Assembly: GCA_029204225.1 (NCBI GenBank)
Contig: MU832113.1
Span: 22,791 to 86,790 of the forward strand
Length of the DNA: 64,000 nucleotides
Direction of reading: 5' to 3'
Source: Diphasiastrum complanatum
Taxonomy: Eukaryota; Streptophyta; Lycopodiopsida; Lycopodiales; Lycopodiaceae
Part shown: piece after piece, positions 35,396 to 47,162 of the stretch
Numbering within the stretch: the first letter of the stretch is position 1
How the letters are laid out: each line of letters starts with the position of its first letter
Notes under the pieces: model-generated
What the model was told of the DNA's origin: nothing
The model's database searches: none
What the model saw: only the letters and a program-made list of their open reading frames with translations
Made by a program: the position numbers and the translations under genes

Positions 35396-36630
35396 AGCCC
35401 AGAGTGTTGTAAAGCTACCTTTACAAGCTTTACTTCCGGCACCACTGGCGCCAGCATTGCCCCCGGCGCCAGTAGTGCCACCGCTACTCCCAGCGCCGCT
35501 CCCGGCGCCACTGTGACCAGAATCCAGCCGGCGCCAAGTTCCTATGGTTAAAAATCTTTGATCGGTTCTAGCGAAGTCCAAAGAGCTCGGATCGATGTGC
35601 AATCACCTCACACGATCTAGGCATGATTAAAGGAACCCTGGGGATCAATAAATTTTAGAGAGAGAAAATTACTTTCTAGAGAGAGAAAATTACTTTCTAG
35701 AGAGAGAAAACATGCTTTACCAGCCTGGGTAGAGTACTTGGTATGAGGGGAGGTGGCGAATCCCACCAATACTATAGGGGAGTGCGGGTTGAGGGCGAGC
35801 TTCAACCCAGTCTCAGCCTCCCTTGCTAGAATGTTGTCTTGGCGCCCGCCTTGGCATGCCAGCGCCCCGGAGACTAGGGTCGGTCACACACTTGAAATGT
35901 AACCTTCTCAGATTTATTAATAAAGTGGGATTTTTCTCAAACTGACTTTGATTACCTTATGGGTTTCAGTGTTCGGTAAAAGCGCCAGTTGCCGCTTCAA
36001 ACTTTTTGATCTGGCACATAGCTGAGGGTCATATCCCGGGACGCCAACGGTATGCCGTCGGGGCCATTCGGTCCATGGCGCCAGCGGTATGCTGTCGGGA
36101 CCATTCGGTCCATGAACTGGTTGTCTTCATATCTGTCGCGGCTTGTGGTTCTGAGTGTTCCTTGCATGAACGTGAATGGGTTAAGCTCTTGGGGAACGGG
36201 CTCTAACTTGTCAACTGAGTTGGATGGCTTGCTTGGGTGGAAGTTATCTGTTTATGGCTGTCCAGTCTGGCGTGGCGCCAGGTTGGCTTCCAACGCTCGT
36301 GACGAAGCTTTCAGTTGGTTAAGTCTGATGTAAGTCAGACCGCTTGCTTGGAATGGATGTTACTCGTTTGTAACGAAGCTTCGAGTTGGTTAAGTTTGAT
36401 GTATGTCAGGCGGCTTGCTTGGAGGGAACTCACCCACATCGAGACCCCCGATCTGGCATGGCGCCAGGTTGGATCTCAATGTTGGTTTCAGAACTTCAAG
36501 TTGGTTAAGTTTGATCATTGTTGGCGAGTTGGCTGCGTGTATGTCAAGTCGGTTTGGACGGCAAGAGTTGAAGGCTGGGAAGCTGAGTCGTGGTTCCCAG
36601 CTACATTTGGGGTACCTGCGCTACACAAAG
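35396..36630 (-). mobile_element. LTR family X, copy A (minus orientation)
   Basis: This is a reverse-complement match to 40548-41790 over its whole length. The start TGTAGCGCAGG lies at about 36630 on the minus strand. A primer-binding-like TTGGCGCCGGCTGGATTCTGG is at about 35545-35522. Beyond it comes a GC-rich internal start full of GGCGCC hexamers. A short Gly/Ala-rich frame crosses this region (35602-35345 minus), but I see no recognisable gag. The copy is much GC-richer than its surroundings. Confidence 0.8.
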
Positions 36631-36639
36631 CCCATTCCA

Positions 36640-37100
36640 AGAGATTAACATAGTTACTTCCATCCAAAGTACACTCAATACCACAAGCTACAATACACAC
36701 ACACATATATAAAGACAATAAATTTCTGGATTGAATGGTCCCGACAACATACCATTCGAGTCCCAAGAGTTAACTCTTAGTCCAACGCCAAGATAAAATA
36801 TTCGAATTGGCCTCACAACTAGTATGTTACTAAATAATGAAACCCAAGAGGCAAATCAAAGTCTTTTTGAACCACCAACACGTGCTGGGCATTGTGCCTG
36901 GCTCGTGCTGGTAGAGGGAGCTGAGACCTGGCGACTGGATTCCTGGCGCTGGTTGAGCTGCCCAAGTTTCTGTCTGCCGGACTCCCCCTATAGTTCTGCT
37001 GTGATTCGGCGCACCCCCTCTGGTTTGAAACATAGTGCTTTCTGGTAAAGCACGCTTTTTAGGACTTAGTTTTTATTTTGCTGATTAAGCCTGGCAAGCC
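36640..37100 (+). mobile_element. LTR family X, copy C (partial, diverged)
   Basis: GAATGGTCCCGACAACATACC, GGCCTCACAACTAGT and CTCCCCCTATAGTTCTGCTG with TGGTAAAGCACG match the middle of copy B (41060-41480) in the same orientation. It begins mid-LTR and abuts the start of copy A, giving a divergent A/C pair. From 37100 to 37290 the sequence is GC-rich and unassigned. Confidence 0.65.
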
Positions 37101-37290
37101 TGGCAGAATCAGTCTGGCTCCCGGACATGGGTCCCGGGAGCCGTCCCGGCGGCCGAATCAACCTGCTTTCCTGACTAGGCCATGACTCGAGCTCCAGAGC
37201 TAGCTCATGACTTTGTGACTACTTGACTGGCTCACCACAGGTCGGAGGCTCAGTCCTTGACATTCTAACTTGCTCTGGGACCTTAGGGAG

Positions 37291-37820
37291 TGTCACCCCT
37301 TTGAGTCTTACAGGGCACGCTGGGTGCACCCAAGTCAGCTTTACAACAACCTTTCCCATTTATAAAAAGACACCTCATGTACTCTATTTTCCATGCATAA
37401 TGAGAAGGAAGAAACTCTACTCTTTTTGGAAGAGAAGCATCCTCATTTGCTATTCAATGTTTGTTATTACTATTATTGCTTTCTATTTGCTTTCAAGTTT
37501 ATGCTTTCTTGGTTTCCATAGCTGATGTTTCTCCTTTAGCAAGTAAAATGAGCATTTGAGCTAACCTCCACCTCCACTCTCACTCTCTCTCTTCTCCTCT
37601 CAACATCTTTCATTCTTCTCTTCTCTTTCACCCAAAATCAAGATGAAAGTTAGTTTAGTGGAGTAGAGTTAGGGGTGTGTAGTGATAGTGGTGGTAGAGT
37701 TAGAGAAAAAGTAGAGAACTAACTAAAAGTAGCATCTTTTTATAGTTAGGCACCTATCCAATGATCTAACCCTTGTTGACAAGTGGGAGGGCTATACTAT
37801 GCAAGATCTTCGACCCTACA
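37291..37820 (+). mobile_element. Gypsy-type LTR (about 530 bp)
   Basis: It starts TGTCACCCCT and ends CGACCCTACA directly before an Asp-tRNA-type primer-binding site. TTTATAAAAAG at about 37358 is a suitable TATA box, and a pyrimidine-rich CTCTCTCTTCTCC leader follows it. It does not resemble the LTR at 50587, so it belongs to a different gypsy family, whose body is not present. Confidence 0.65.
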
Positions 37821-37821
37821 G

Positions 37822-37841
37822 TGGCGTCATTGCTGGGGATA
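37822..37841 (+). other. Decayed tRNA-Asp primer-binding site
   Basis: TGGCGTCATTGCTGGGGATA compares with the plant Athila/Tat-type site TGGCGCCGTTGCCGGGGAT(T/C). The internal differences are C-to-T, G-to-A and C-to-T, as expected from deamination of methylated cytosines. One base separates it from the LTR end. Confidence 0.75.
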
Positions 37842-37934
37842 GGTTGCCACTAACTAGTATAGCTGCATTTTAGCTATTTCTTGCTTTTTGGAGTAGTTTT
37901 AGATAAATTTTTGGGTGTTTAATGTTAGTTTTCT

Positions 37935-39762
37935 TTGCTTGTACTTCATGATCTTTATGACATAGTACTTGAGGTGGAAGTAGAACCTCAAGGAGGAGTT
38001 GAATTGGTAAAGTACAAAAAGAGATGTAGAGTTGCATTACATTGCATAAAGATGAATGGCGCTACTACGGTCATCCGGGAGGCCGGCAAGTGCTCGAATA
38101 TATATGTTTTGTATACCTTTTGAAGGAAATCTTATCTTGTACCACATCCAAAGAGGCATGGGATTCATTAAAATCCATTTATGGATCCAAAAATATTTCA
38201 AGGATACTCATGCTTAGGAATCAAATCCTTCAAAGCATGAAAGGAAGTAGTGAAAGTGCCCAAAACTATGTCTTTAGAATCTCAAATCTTTAAATAAGGA
38301 GTTGTCTTCTATAGATGATAAAATCAAAGATGATGAATTAGTTCAAATCATTTTTAATGGATTAGGAGATTATTATTCCAATCTTGTTCAAACCTTTGCT
38401 ATTCAAGATTCACTTCCTAGTATTAAAAAACTTCAAAGTGTGCTTGTAAGTGAGGAGAGTAGAATGCTTCATATCAAAAGTAGGATGAGTTCCTTATCTT
38501 TGAATGATGGTGATGAAAAAGCTAACTTTTCCTTGAAAGGCAAGAAAAAAAAGTTTCCATCCAAGAAGACTCAAGACATGGAGATAAAGAGCAAAGATGG
38601 AGCATCAAGTTCCAAAGGCAAGAGCAAGAAGGACAAGAAGAAGCTAAAGTGCATTTTGCATCCGAGTGCTACAAGAAGAAGAATGCCCAAGAGAATGACA
38701 CTCAAGGCAATCTTGTGTTTGAAGAGGAGGAGGAAGAAGGCAATCTATTGATGGTATCCTCACCACAAACATCTAATCAAGACACTTGGTGGATTGATAG
38801 TGGGGCAAACTCTCACATGACTCACCAAAAAGACTACTTTTCTAATCTACTTTCTTACAATAGTTCTAAGAGATTTCTCTTCACTGCAAGTGATCAAGAA
38901 TGTGAGATTGTAGGTGTTGGATCCATTCCTTTATGTCTAGGATCATCTAAAAAAGTAGATCTAGACAATGTTCTTTATGTACCTTCAATTACAAAGAACT
39001 TGTTGAGTGTAGGACAACTTATGGATAGTGGATTAGATGTACATTTCAAGCATGGAGCATGTTCTATCTTGAAAGATGAAAAATGCCTTACTAGTGGTTT
39101 CAAGCAAGGGAGGCTATTCAAATTCGATGCTAATGTGATGGTTGGAAGTGTGAACATGGCAAGAGAGGAGCTCACTCAAGTGGAATTATGGCACAAAAGG
39201 TTAGGCCATCCTAACTACAAAGCTATGGAGACCATGGTGACAAAGGAGCTAGCAAGTGGACTTCACAAAGCCATATCGAAGTGTGGCAAGCTTTGTGAGG
39301 CTTGTGGACTCTCCAAATCTCATAAGCTACCTTTCAAGAGATCTTTGACAAGATCTAACTCTCCTCTTGACCTTATACACTCGGATATTCATTCATTTTC
39401 ACATGAATCAAATGGTGGAGCTCTTATGTATGTCACTTTTATTGATGATAGATCAAGATACTCTTGGGTTTATCTCTTGTCTAAGAAAAGTGAAGTTTTT
39501 GAGTCCTTTGTAAAGTTCAAAACTCTTGTGGAAAAACAACTTAATATTAGCTTGAAAGTATTAAGAAGTGATAATGGAGGGGAGTACATCTCCAATAGAA
39601 TGAAAGAGTTTTGTGAAACTAATGGCATTAGGAGAGAATTTACTTGCACATATACTCCACAACAAAATGGAGTAGCTGAGAGAAAGAATAGGACACTATG
39701 TGAGTGTGCTAAAGCTATGAGACTAGATGCATCCCTTCCTATTTCATTTTGGGGAGAAGCGG
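37935..39762 (+). pseudogene. Copia-4 gag to mid-integrase, truncated
   Basis: Plus-strand gag pieces start with DLYDIVLEVE and KYKKRCRVALHCIKM (37945-38056). After a GC-rich filler of about 65 bp (about 38058-38118) gag resumes at ILSCTTSKEAWDSLK. The zinc knuckle has lost its first half at about 38650, with a frameshift. An open frame from 38649 carries the protease WWIDSGANSHM (about 38790), NVLYVPSITKNLLSVGQL, LWHKRLGHPN (about 39187), and integrase with LIHSDIHS, RSDNGGEY and QQNGVAERKN (about 39660). The frame stops being copia after FWGEAV at 39762, where gypsy sequence begins. RT, RNase H and LTRs are absent. Confidence 0.9.
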
Positions 39763-42025
39763 TCCGATGCCATTCAAGAAGAAGACGAGGGATCAGATGT
39801 CGATGAGCCACGTGAACGGAGAGCACATCGTGTTGTCCAAGAAGCTCGACCAAATGAGGAAACACGAGACTAGTTATGGAAAACACAAATGGAGTTGCTT
39901 AACTAGAAACACCAACAACAGATGGAAAAGCTCACAAAAGAGTTTCAAAACACTCTTAAGTCTATCCAGAGTTCGATGCCATGTCAGTTACCCACTGGCC
40001 AAATCCACCATAGACGAGAGAATACATGGTGCCCTCACTGTCAAGGTGCACACACTGGCAATGAGTGCCCATTATACCAACCGGTCCCAGATACTTCATT
40101 GATCAAATGTGACATTTGCGACTTTATGGGTCATACCTCACTCTATTGCTATTATAACCCGAGGAACCAGCCACACAACCAGTCAGGGGGACATTATCAA
40201 TCTCCTCAACAACAGTTTGTTTCACAAAACCAACACCAGCATTATCCACCATGAAACAACCAAGTCCATATACTAGAGTTGCCCAGACAATCTAGACATG
40301 AACCTCAACCACAGCTGGCACTCTTAGGACCACCTCCAAGGAAACAACCTGATGTATATGTAGGAGCACAAAAACGTAGACACTCTCGAGAATCTTCGCA
40401 AACACATCTTGTAGAAAACTCCTACGATCACTCATATAATCACGATACAATACTCCCATCTGCTAGTTCTCAACCATATCACACCGACAACTCATGCGTG
40501 CAAACGAGATGAGTATTCCACACCAAAATCCAGCACAACTAGCCATCTGTAGCGCAGGCATCCCAAAGGGAGCCGGGAACCACGACTTAGCTTCCCAGCC
40601 TTCAACTCTTGCCATCCAAACCCACTTGACATACAAGCAGCCAACTCGCCAACAACGATCAGACTTAACCAACTTGAAGTTCCGAAAACCAACATTGAGA
40701 TCCAACCTGGCGCCATGCCAGATCGGGGGTCCCGACGTGGGTGACTTCCCTCCAAGCAAGCCGCCCAACATACATCAAACTTAACCAACTCGAAGCTTCG
40801 TTACAAACGAGTAACATCCATTCCAAGCAAGCGGTTTGACTTACATCAGACTTAACCAACTGAAAGCTTCGTCACGAGCGCTGGAAGCCAACCTGGCGCC
40901 ACGCCAGACTGGACAGCCATAAACAGGTAACATCCACCCAAGCAAGCCATCCAACTCAGCCGACAGGTTAGAGCCCGTTCCCCAAGAGCTTAACCCATTC
41001 ACGTTCATGCAAGGAACACTCAGAACCACAAGCCGCGACAGATATGGAAACAACCAGTTCCTGGACCAAATGGTCCCGACAGCATACCGTTGGTGCCACG
41101 GACCGAATGGTCCCGACGGCATACCGCTGGCGTCCCGGGATACGACCCTCAGCTATGTGCCAAGTTAAAAATTTTGAAAGCGGCCTTACAACTGGCGCTT
41201 TTACCGAACACTGAAACCCAGAAGGTAATCAGAGTCAGTTTGAGAAAAATCCCACTTTATTGATAAATCTGAGAAGGTTACATTTCAAGTGTGTGACCGA
41301 CCCTAGTCTCCGGGGCGCTAGCATGCCAAGGCGAGAGCCATGACAACATTCCAGCAAGGGAGGCTGAGACTTGGTTGGAGCTCGCCCTGAGTCGCAACCC
41401 GCACTCCCCTATAGTATTGGTGTGATTCGGCACCCCCCCTCATACCAAGCACTCTACCCAAGCTGGTAAAGCACGTTTTTCTCTCTCTAGGATTTTCTCT
41501 TTCTAGAAAGTCATTTTCTCTCTCTAGATTTTATTGATCCCCAAGCTTCCTTTAATCATGCCTAGATCGTGTGAGGTGATTGCACATCGATCTGAGCTCT
41601 CTGGACTTCGCTAGAACCGATCAAAGATTTTCAGCCATAGGAACTTGGTGCCGGCTGGATTCTGGTCACAGTGGCGCCGAGAGCGGCGCCGGCGCCGGGA
41701 GCAGCAGGGGCGCTGCTGGCGCCGGGGACATAGCTGGCGCCGGAAGTAAAGCTTGTAAAGGTAGCTTTACAACACCATCCAAGATGGTTATGCTATTGCC
41801 ACAGGACCAATGAGCAACAGCTGTTTTATTTGTGGCGAAACTGGACACTTCATGGTTGACTATAAAGTTAAGAACCAATACCATGCGGAGTGTCCAGACT
41901 GTGTTCGCAAACACAGTTTCAAAGACTATCCTAAACAACCTAACATGATCCTTCTAGCACGTCATATATCATCCAAACCTATTAGAGTTCTCACTAGAGC
42001 ACAACGCAAACACCAAGAACAATAG
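39763..42025 (+). pseudogene. Gypsy gag, split by an LTR insertion
   Basis: Acidic and Arg-rich gag sequence (39763-39880, with stops) leads to an open stretch at 39922-40254 holding two CX2CX4HX4C knuckles, CPHCQGAHTGNEC and CDICDFMGHTSLYC. After the family-X insertion (40548-41790), gag-like sequence resumes with a third knuckle-like CFICGETGHFMVDYK and CPDCVRKHSFKDYP (41817-41940). Gag forms the particle and binds element RNA. Here it is broken by stops, frameshifts and the insertion. Confidence 0.75.
40548..41790 (+). mobile_element. LTR family X, copy B, inserted in gypsy gag
   Basis: It starts TGTAGCGCAGG (40548) and is the reverse complement of copy A for about 1.2 kb. It contains TTATTGATAAATCTGAG and paired CTCTCTAG motifs. 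A primer-binding-like TGGTGCCGGCTGGATTCTGG starts at 41646, and GGCGCC-rich internal sequence follows to about 41790. It is therefore an LTR plus the first 150 bp of an internal region. The body and other LTR are missing. Its GC content contrasts with the AT-rich host element. Confidence 0.75.
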
Positions 42026-42238
42026 CAAAACATTGCTAAATCAGCTGACCATCACGGAAGCCACCTGACAGCTTCCACATTACCCAAAGATTACCTAAAC
42101 CCAAAAGTGGAACAAAGGCAGTACAATGAATTTAGAAATGAGTTTTTGCGAGAGGAAGAACCTACGGAAAGTCTGTTATCCGCTCAAATCCCCGGAAAAG
42201 AGCAATCCCTATAGGGACTTGAAGTATTTTCTAACCTC

Positions 42239-42784
42239 TTGCAAGCTCAACTCACCATGCCATTCCATAGCGCGATAAAATCTTTCACCGGGCTTCAACG
42301 TTATATCCATCATAGTTTTCAGCTGTCTACTAATCCTGACAACCAGCGGAAAATAGAAGAGATTCCTGAAATTTCTCATATTCCTATGAATCTGCTGAAT
42401 ATAGGTGTTGCTAAGGGGACTAGCATCACCTTGCCTCTGTCCTATAAAGACTATCCCCCCGCAATATCCGCTATCCTTGATAGCGGATCAGGCGTAAATA
42501 TAATGGCTTTGTCATTGGCAAAGTCATGGGGCTTCCATACCCTCGATCAACCACGCTACAAACTTTGCATGGCTGATCAACAAGTTACAGACCCTGCCGG
42601 TCATTTATCAAATATCAACGTTCGAATAGCAGGTGTCAAATTTGTATTCGATTGTGTCATCTTAGACTTACCAAAAGATGCAAATACTTATAACCTCCTT
42701 CTTGGTACACCCTGGCTCCAGATGGCAGGCGTTGTCCAAGATTGGAAGCATAGCAAAATCACATTTGGCAATCACGACAAATGA
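42239..42784 (+). CDS. Gypsy retropepsin segment
   Basis: The open frame carries the aspartic protease active site AILDSGSGVNIMALSLA (about 42473-42520) and the closing motif YNLLLGTPWLQ (about 42690-42720) about 70 residues later. These are the two halves expected of a retroviral-type protease that cuts the polyprotein. The active-site DSG is intact. Upstream about 60 codons are linker. Confidence 0.85.
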   Translation: MQAQLTMPFHSAIKSFTGLQRYIHHSFQLSTNPDNQRKIEEIPEISHIPMNLLNIGVAKGTSITLPLSYKDYPPAISAILDSGSGVNIMALSLAKSWGFHTLDQPRYKLCMADQQVTDPAGHLSNINVRIAGVKFVFDCVILDLPKDANTYNLLLGTPWLQMAGVVQDWKHSKITFGNHDK

Positions 42785-43139
42785 GTCACTGTTGACTCAA
42801 CTGGCCATGTCAAGCCCGCTAAAGTTTATGATGATTGGTCATCAACAACTTATGACAAATCAGATAGTGTCCCGATCCAACCAAAAGGCCACTATACGAG
42901 ATCCACAAACATAATAAATTGGGGTCAAGCACTAGCCACTGTGGACTATGCTGATTCCAACCGATGTCGTATCGAAACCGTTGTAGAAGATGTGGATATT
43001 CCACCGTCTTCTACAGACATTGATACACCCATCATCCCACTTATGATGATTGACCCGTGTGCACACCTTTCGTCCGAACAACTTTCTGATCTAGCTACTT
43101 TGCAAATACAAGGATGTATTTGCATAGAACTATATAGAA

Positions 43140-43850
43140 ATGAAAGGAATCTCGCCTGAAGTAGCGGTCCATATGATTCCTTTAAAAGAAAACGCTAAGC
43201 CTGTTAGGACTAAACCTTACAGATGTAACCCTGTCTATCGCGAGAGAATCGATGAAGATATTAGGAAATTGCTAGATGCTGGTTTCATTTATGAAGTTCA
43301 ACATACTGATTGGGTATCACCCATTGTGGTTGTACCCAAGAAAAATGACAAACTTCGTATCTGTGTCGATCTAAAGAACCTTAATGTGGTTACGAAGAAA
43401 GATCATTTTCCCTTGTCTTTAATGACCCAAATCTTAGAGGAAATGGTAGGAGCTGAAGCTTTCAGCTTCTTGGATGGAATCAGTGGTTATTTCCTTGTTC
43501 AAATAGCCCATAAAGATAAACACAAAACGGCCTTTGCCATAGAAAATGGGGTTTATGCTTTTAATGTCATGCCTTTTGGCTTATGCAACGCCCCTTCAAC
43601 GTTCCAGAGGGTCATGCAACTGGCCTTTCAAGACCTGTTACATCGAATTGTCGAGATTTAACTCGACGATCTGGGTGTACATTTTCTTAGCGGCTCTGCA
43701 CATTGACACACTGGAGAAGATCTTCATTTGCTATCGTAGATTTGGAATTTTACTAAACCCTGACAAGTGTCGAATCTGGGTCACCCATGGGGTAGTACTT
43801 GGAAACATAATTTCAAAGGACGGTATTTCTACCGACCCTTCAAAATAGTT
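43140..43850 (+). pseudogene. Gypsy reverse transcriptase
   Basis: The open frame 43140-43661 has RTKPYRCNPVYRERI, SPIVVVPKKNDKLRICVDLK, FSFLDGISGYFLVQI and VMPFGLCNAPSTFQR. A TAA (43659-43661) replaces the codon before LDD, exactly at the catalytic YLDD box. After it, LDDLGVHFLS and the thumb-like FGILLNPDKC and VVLGNIISKDGI continue with a further shift. RT activity is lost. Confidence 0.9.
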
Positions 43851-44029
43851 GAAATGCCCTTACCTGCAATAGTGAAGGAGGTTTACGTCTTCCTCGGTCA
43901 CACAAATTATTATCGCATCTGTATAATTGATTATGTCGGCAAGGCACGACTCGTTTTTTAGTTGTGGTAGATTCTCGATGGACCAAATAACGCATTAAAG
44001 CCTTTGACAAGTTAAATACAGCCCTTACC

Positions 44030-44262
44030 ACGACACCCATACTCCGTTCGCCAAACTACACAAAAGAGTTCCATGTGCATACTGACGCCAGTAAGTATGC
44101 CATTGGAGGTCTTCTTGCACAACCAGATGAGTATGGCAAAGATTTTTACGTTTCTTGAATAGACAACTGGTGCCTGCTGAAGTAAATTATACAACAACCG
44201 AACGAGAAGCATTGGCAATGGTCTATGCAGTTCAACAACTAAGACATTATTTACTAGGCCAG
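44030..44262 (+). pseudogene. Gypsy RNase H, internally deleted
   Basis: It shows EFHVHTDASKYAIGGLLAQP (about 44070-44125, catalytic D), a stop near 44158, and NYTTTEREALAMVYAVQQLRHYLLG (about 44185-44260, catalytic E). Directly after LLG it jumps to linker sequence before integrase, so the remaining RNase H with its last acidic residues is deleted. Confidence 0.85.
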
Positions 44263-44289
44263 ACTCAAAGAAGGCTTGAATACGGCTGC

Positions 44290-45478
44290 AGCGCCCTTTC
44301 AGCTAATAGCAGGACAACTTTACAAAAGGGGCATTGACGGTATTATCCGGCGATGTGCTTATGAATCTGAAATACGGCCTATCGATAATATCTCAATCTC
44401 ATAAGGGCATTGGCGGCGGTCACTTCTCTGTTGAAGCGACAGCTAAGATCATCCTTCGAGCAGACTTGTGGTGGCCATCATTATTTAAAGACACATTTGT
44501 TGTCATTAAAACATGTGATGTCTATCAGCGAGTCAAGAAAAATACAAAAGCAGACTTCACACCTTTGACTCCCATTATAGAAGGCGAAGCCTTCCAAAAA
44601 TGGTGACTTGACTTTGTTGGACCAATCAGCCCAGCAGCGAAACACACCCAAGCCCGTTATATCCTAATAGCCACAGATTATGCCACTAAATGGGTTAAGG
44701 CTCGGGCAACAAAGGACGCCAACGCAAAGACTGTAGCACGTTTTCTTTACGAGAACATCAGTACATGTTTTGGTTGTCCTATAGAGCTAGTTAGTGATTG
44801 CGGCACGCACTTTTTAAATGTTGTCATTGATAATTTGCTACACCATTACCTTGTAGTTCACCGAAAGAGTACACCATATTATCCTAGATGTAATGGCCAG
44901 GCCGAATCAACTAATAAGACGATATGTAAGATATTGACAAAGATAGTTGAAACTAGTCGCTCTAATTGGGAAACGAAACTCTTCTTAGCTATCTGGGCTT
45001 ACTGCACCACCCCGAAGAAAGCCACATGGTGGGTTACCCCATTCCATCTCATGTATGGTCAAGAGGCAGTAATGCTAGTCGAGTTCTTAGTACCTTCTCT
45101 AAAAGTCATGGCAGCCTTCTCTACAGATCTCTTTGAGAAAGCTACAATTGAGCAACAAGTCAAGACCAGGCTATTCACGTTAGCCCAGTTATGCGAGACA
45201 AGACTCATATCTTACCACGCACAACTAGTTAACAAACGACGTCAAAAGGTTTGACATGACCGTCACTTATGCAACAAGGATTTACACTTAGGTGACCAAG
45301 TGCTTCTTTATAGATCAAAGAAGCATCCCGACAAATTGAAATTCCAAAGTGAGGGACCGTATGTTATCAATAAAATCTTTCCTAATGGTGCAGTCCAGCT
45401 GCAAACACTTGACGAAATACTCCTAGACATTGTCGTCAACGGTGGTCCTCTACGACGGTATTACGAGGAGTTTTTTTT
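44290..45478 (+). pseudogene. Gypsy integrase
   Basis: The N-terminal zinc domain shows QSHKGIGGGHFS and TCDVYQR, where the last zinc cysteine (CDVC) has become Tyr (TGT to TAT). The core has LDFVGP, then SDCGTHFLN (usual SDRGTHF; CGC to TGC) and GQAESTNKTI, so the D,D,E triad is present. The C-terminus ends LHLGDQVLLY, EGPYVINKIFPNGA and NGGPLRRYYEE. Stops lie at 44604-44606 and 45252-45254. No chromodomain follows. Confidence 0.9.
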
Positions 45479-45889
45479 TTTGTTGACCCCATTTAACCCT
45501 AATTCCCTGGTATATATTTTACATTTTTTTTCTTTTCTTGCTTTGTTATTCTCTTTTTGCATGCCCATTTTTGTATCCTTTTCTTGTTTTATAATTCATG
45601 CCTGTACTTATTTACTTTTTGTGCATCTTCTTTTTCTATAAATACCCATTTGTCATGAATGTTCTAGGTCAACAAATGATAGACTACACCATATGGACAA
45701 GATTGTCACACTTTAGGCCCATCTAATTTCTGTCTGTATGATATCTCAATATTTTCAATTAAGCATACATCAAATCATTGAGATACTTCTTTCCCATAAG
45801 AACATCTAATTTGAGCCACAGTCATATCTTCCCTCCTGGAGTTCTTCACTTCCATCACACAGCTCCATCCCTTCATACAAGACTTTTGT

Positions 45890-46350
45890 CAAATCTTGAC
45901 CAGAGGCTTTCTCTTAGATCTCAACCAAAACTTTATATCAAATCTCAACCAGAGTTCAATCTCGACCGGAGCCTTCCGTCGTGATCTTGACCGAAGCACT
46001 ATGTCTGATCTCGACCGGACCATTCACTCAGATCTCGACCGGAGCACTTCAATCAAATCTCAACCGGAGCACTCCACTCAAATCTCAACTGGTGGGTTTC
46101 CTGTCAGATCTCAACCGGTGGGTTTCTAGTCAAATCTTGACCGGACCTTTTCATGTCCAATCTCAACCGGAGGCCACAACTTAAATCTCAACCAGAGGCC
46201 ACGAGTCCGATCTCGACCAGAGCTTTTCACATCCAATCTCAACCGGAGGCCACGACTCAAATCTCGACCGGAGCTTTTCACGTCCAATCTCAACCGACGA
46301 CCACGACTCAAATCTCAACTGGAGGTTTGAATTCAAAACTCAACGGAGCC
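45890..46350. repeat. TCTCGACCGGAGC minisatellite in the gypsy spacer
   Basis: More than a dozen copies of (A)ATCTC(A/G)ACCGGAG(C/G) are spaced mostly 22-27 bp or twice that. They are interleaved with TTTTCACGTCCAATCTCAACC blocks. Tandem repeats between pol and the 3' LTR are known in plant Tat/Ogre-type elements. Confidence 0.85.
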
Positions 46351-46889
46351 ATCATGTCACATCTGGGCCGAAGCCAAATGACGGCGTCCATAAATGCCTT
46401 GACAACGACACCATTCGCACCTCAGCGAAGTGCGAATTATGGAATTTCTTGCGATTGTCTGCTGGCGATATTCTTGTTCCTGTGTTCGATTTTGGCATCT
46501 CTTGTTACATGATTCTGTCCTTGGCTACACTCCATCTTCGTCGAGTATCCACCATCGTGGTTTGATCACCATTCGGAGTGCCATCACAAACCTTTCAAAA
46601 CCTAACATCGCCTGCAGACGACACATCAGTTTGAAACTTTTCGCAATCTGAGGGGTAGTGTCACGTGAGCATACATCACGCTCTCGTTGCACTATTGAGA
46701 ACTTTATCATCAACTTAAACCACTCTGTTTTTTCCAGTTCCTTCACCACCTCCACAACTCCATTTCCACAGTTATCCATCTTCCCAACATCTCCATCCTT
46801 GATCGCAATCTCAACATCTTCTTCTCTCGGACATTATACCTTACATTTTTTGCATTCCCAACCTCATTCCATCACTTTTATTTCTTACA

Positions 46890-47115
46890 AGACCATCCTT
46901 CACTTCCATTTCGACCGACGCCTTTACCTGCCTTCTCAACCGCAGCCATCAGTCATTTCTCAACCGAAGACATCGCTCATTTTTTAACCGAAGCCATCAC
47001 TCATTTCTCAACCAAAGCCATCAGTCCCATCTTGATCGAAGCCATCAGTCCCATCTCGACCGAAGCCATCCAATCTCATCTCGACCAAAGCCACCCTTAT
47101 CCTTGTCTCAAATCT
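46890..47115. repeat. TTTCTCAACCGAAGCCATCA minisatellite
   Basis: Eight or so copies of a unit of about 24 bp, (C/T)TCTC(A/G)ACCGAAGCCATCA(G/C)TC. The core is related to the repeat at 45890-46350. The block ends about 50 bp before the accessory frame starts, so it lies where a promoter or leader for that frame would be. Confidence 0.85.
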
Positions 47116-47162
47116 CAACCGACGCATTTTTTCCAGAACGCTGTTTTTTCCAATTTTTCACC

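Noticed and set aside
35345-35602. Gly/Ala/Ser-rich short protein (also at 41580-41813)
   Set aside because: Arises from GGCGCC-rich DNA just past the primer-binding-like site of LTR family X; not shown to be a gene.
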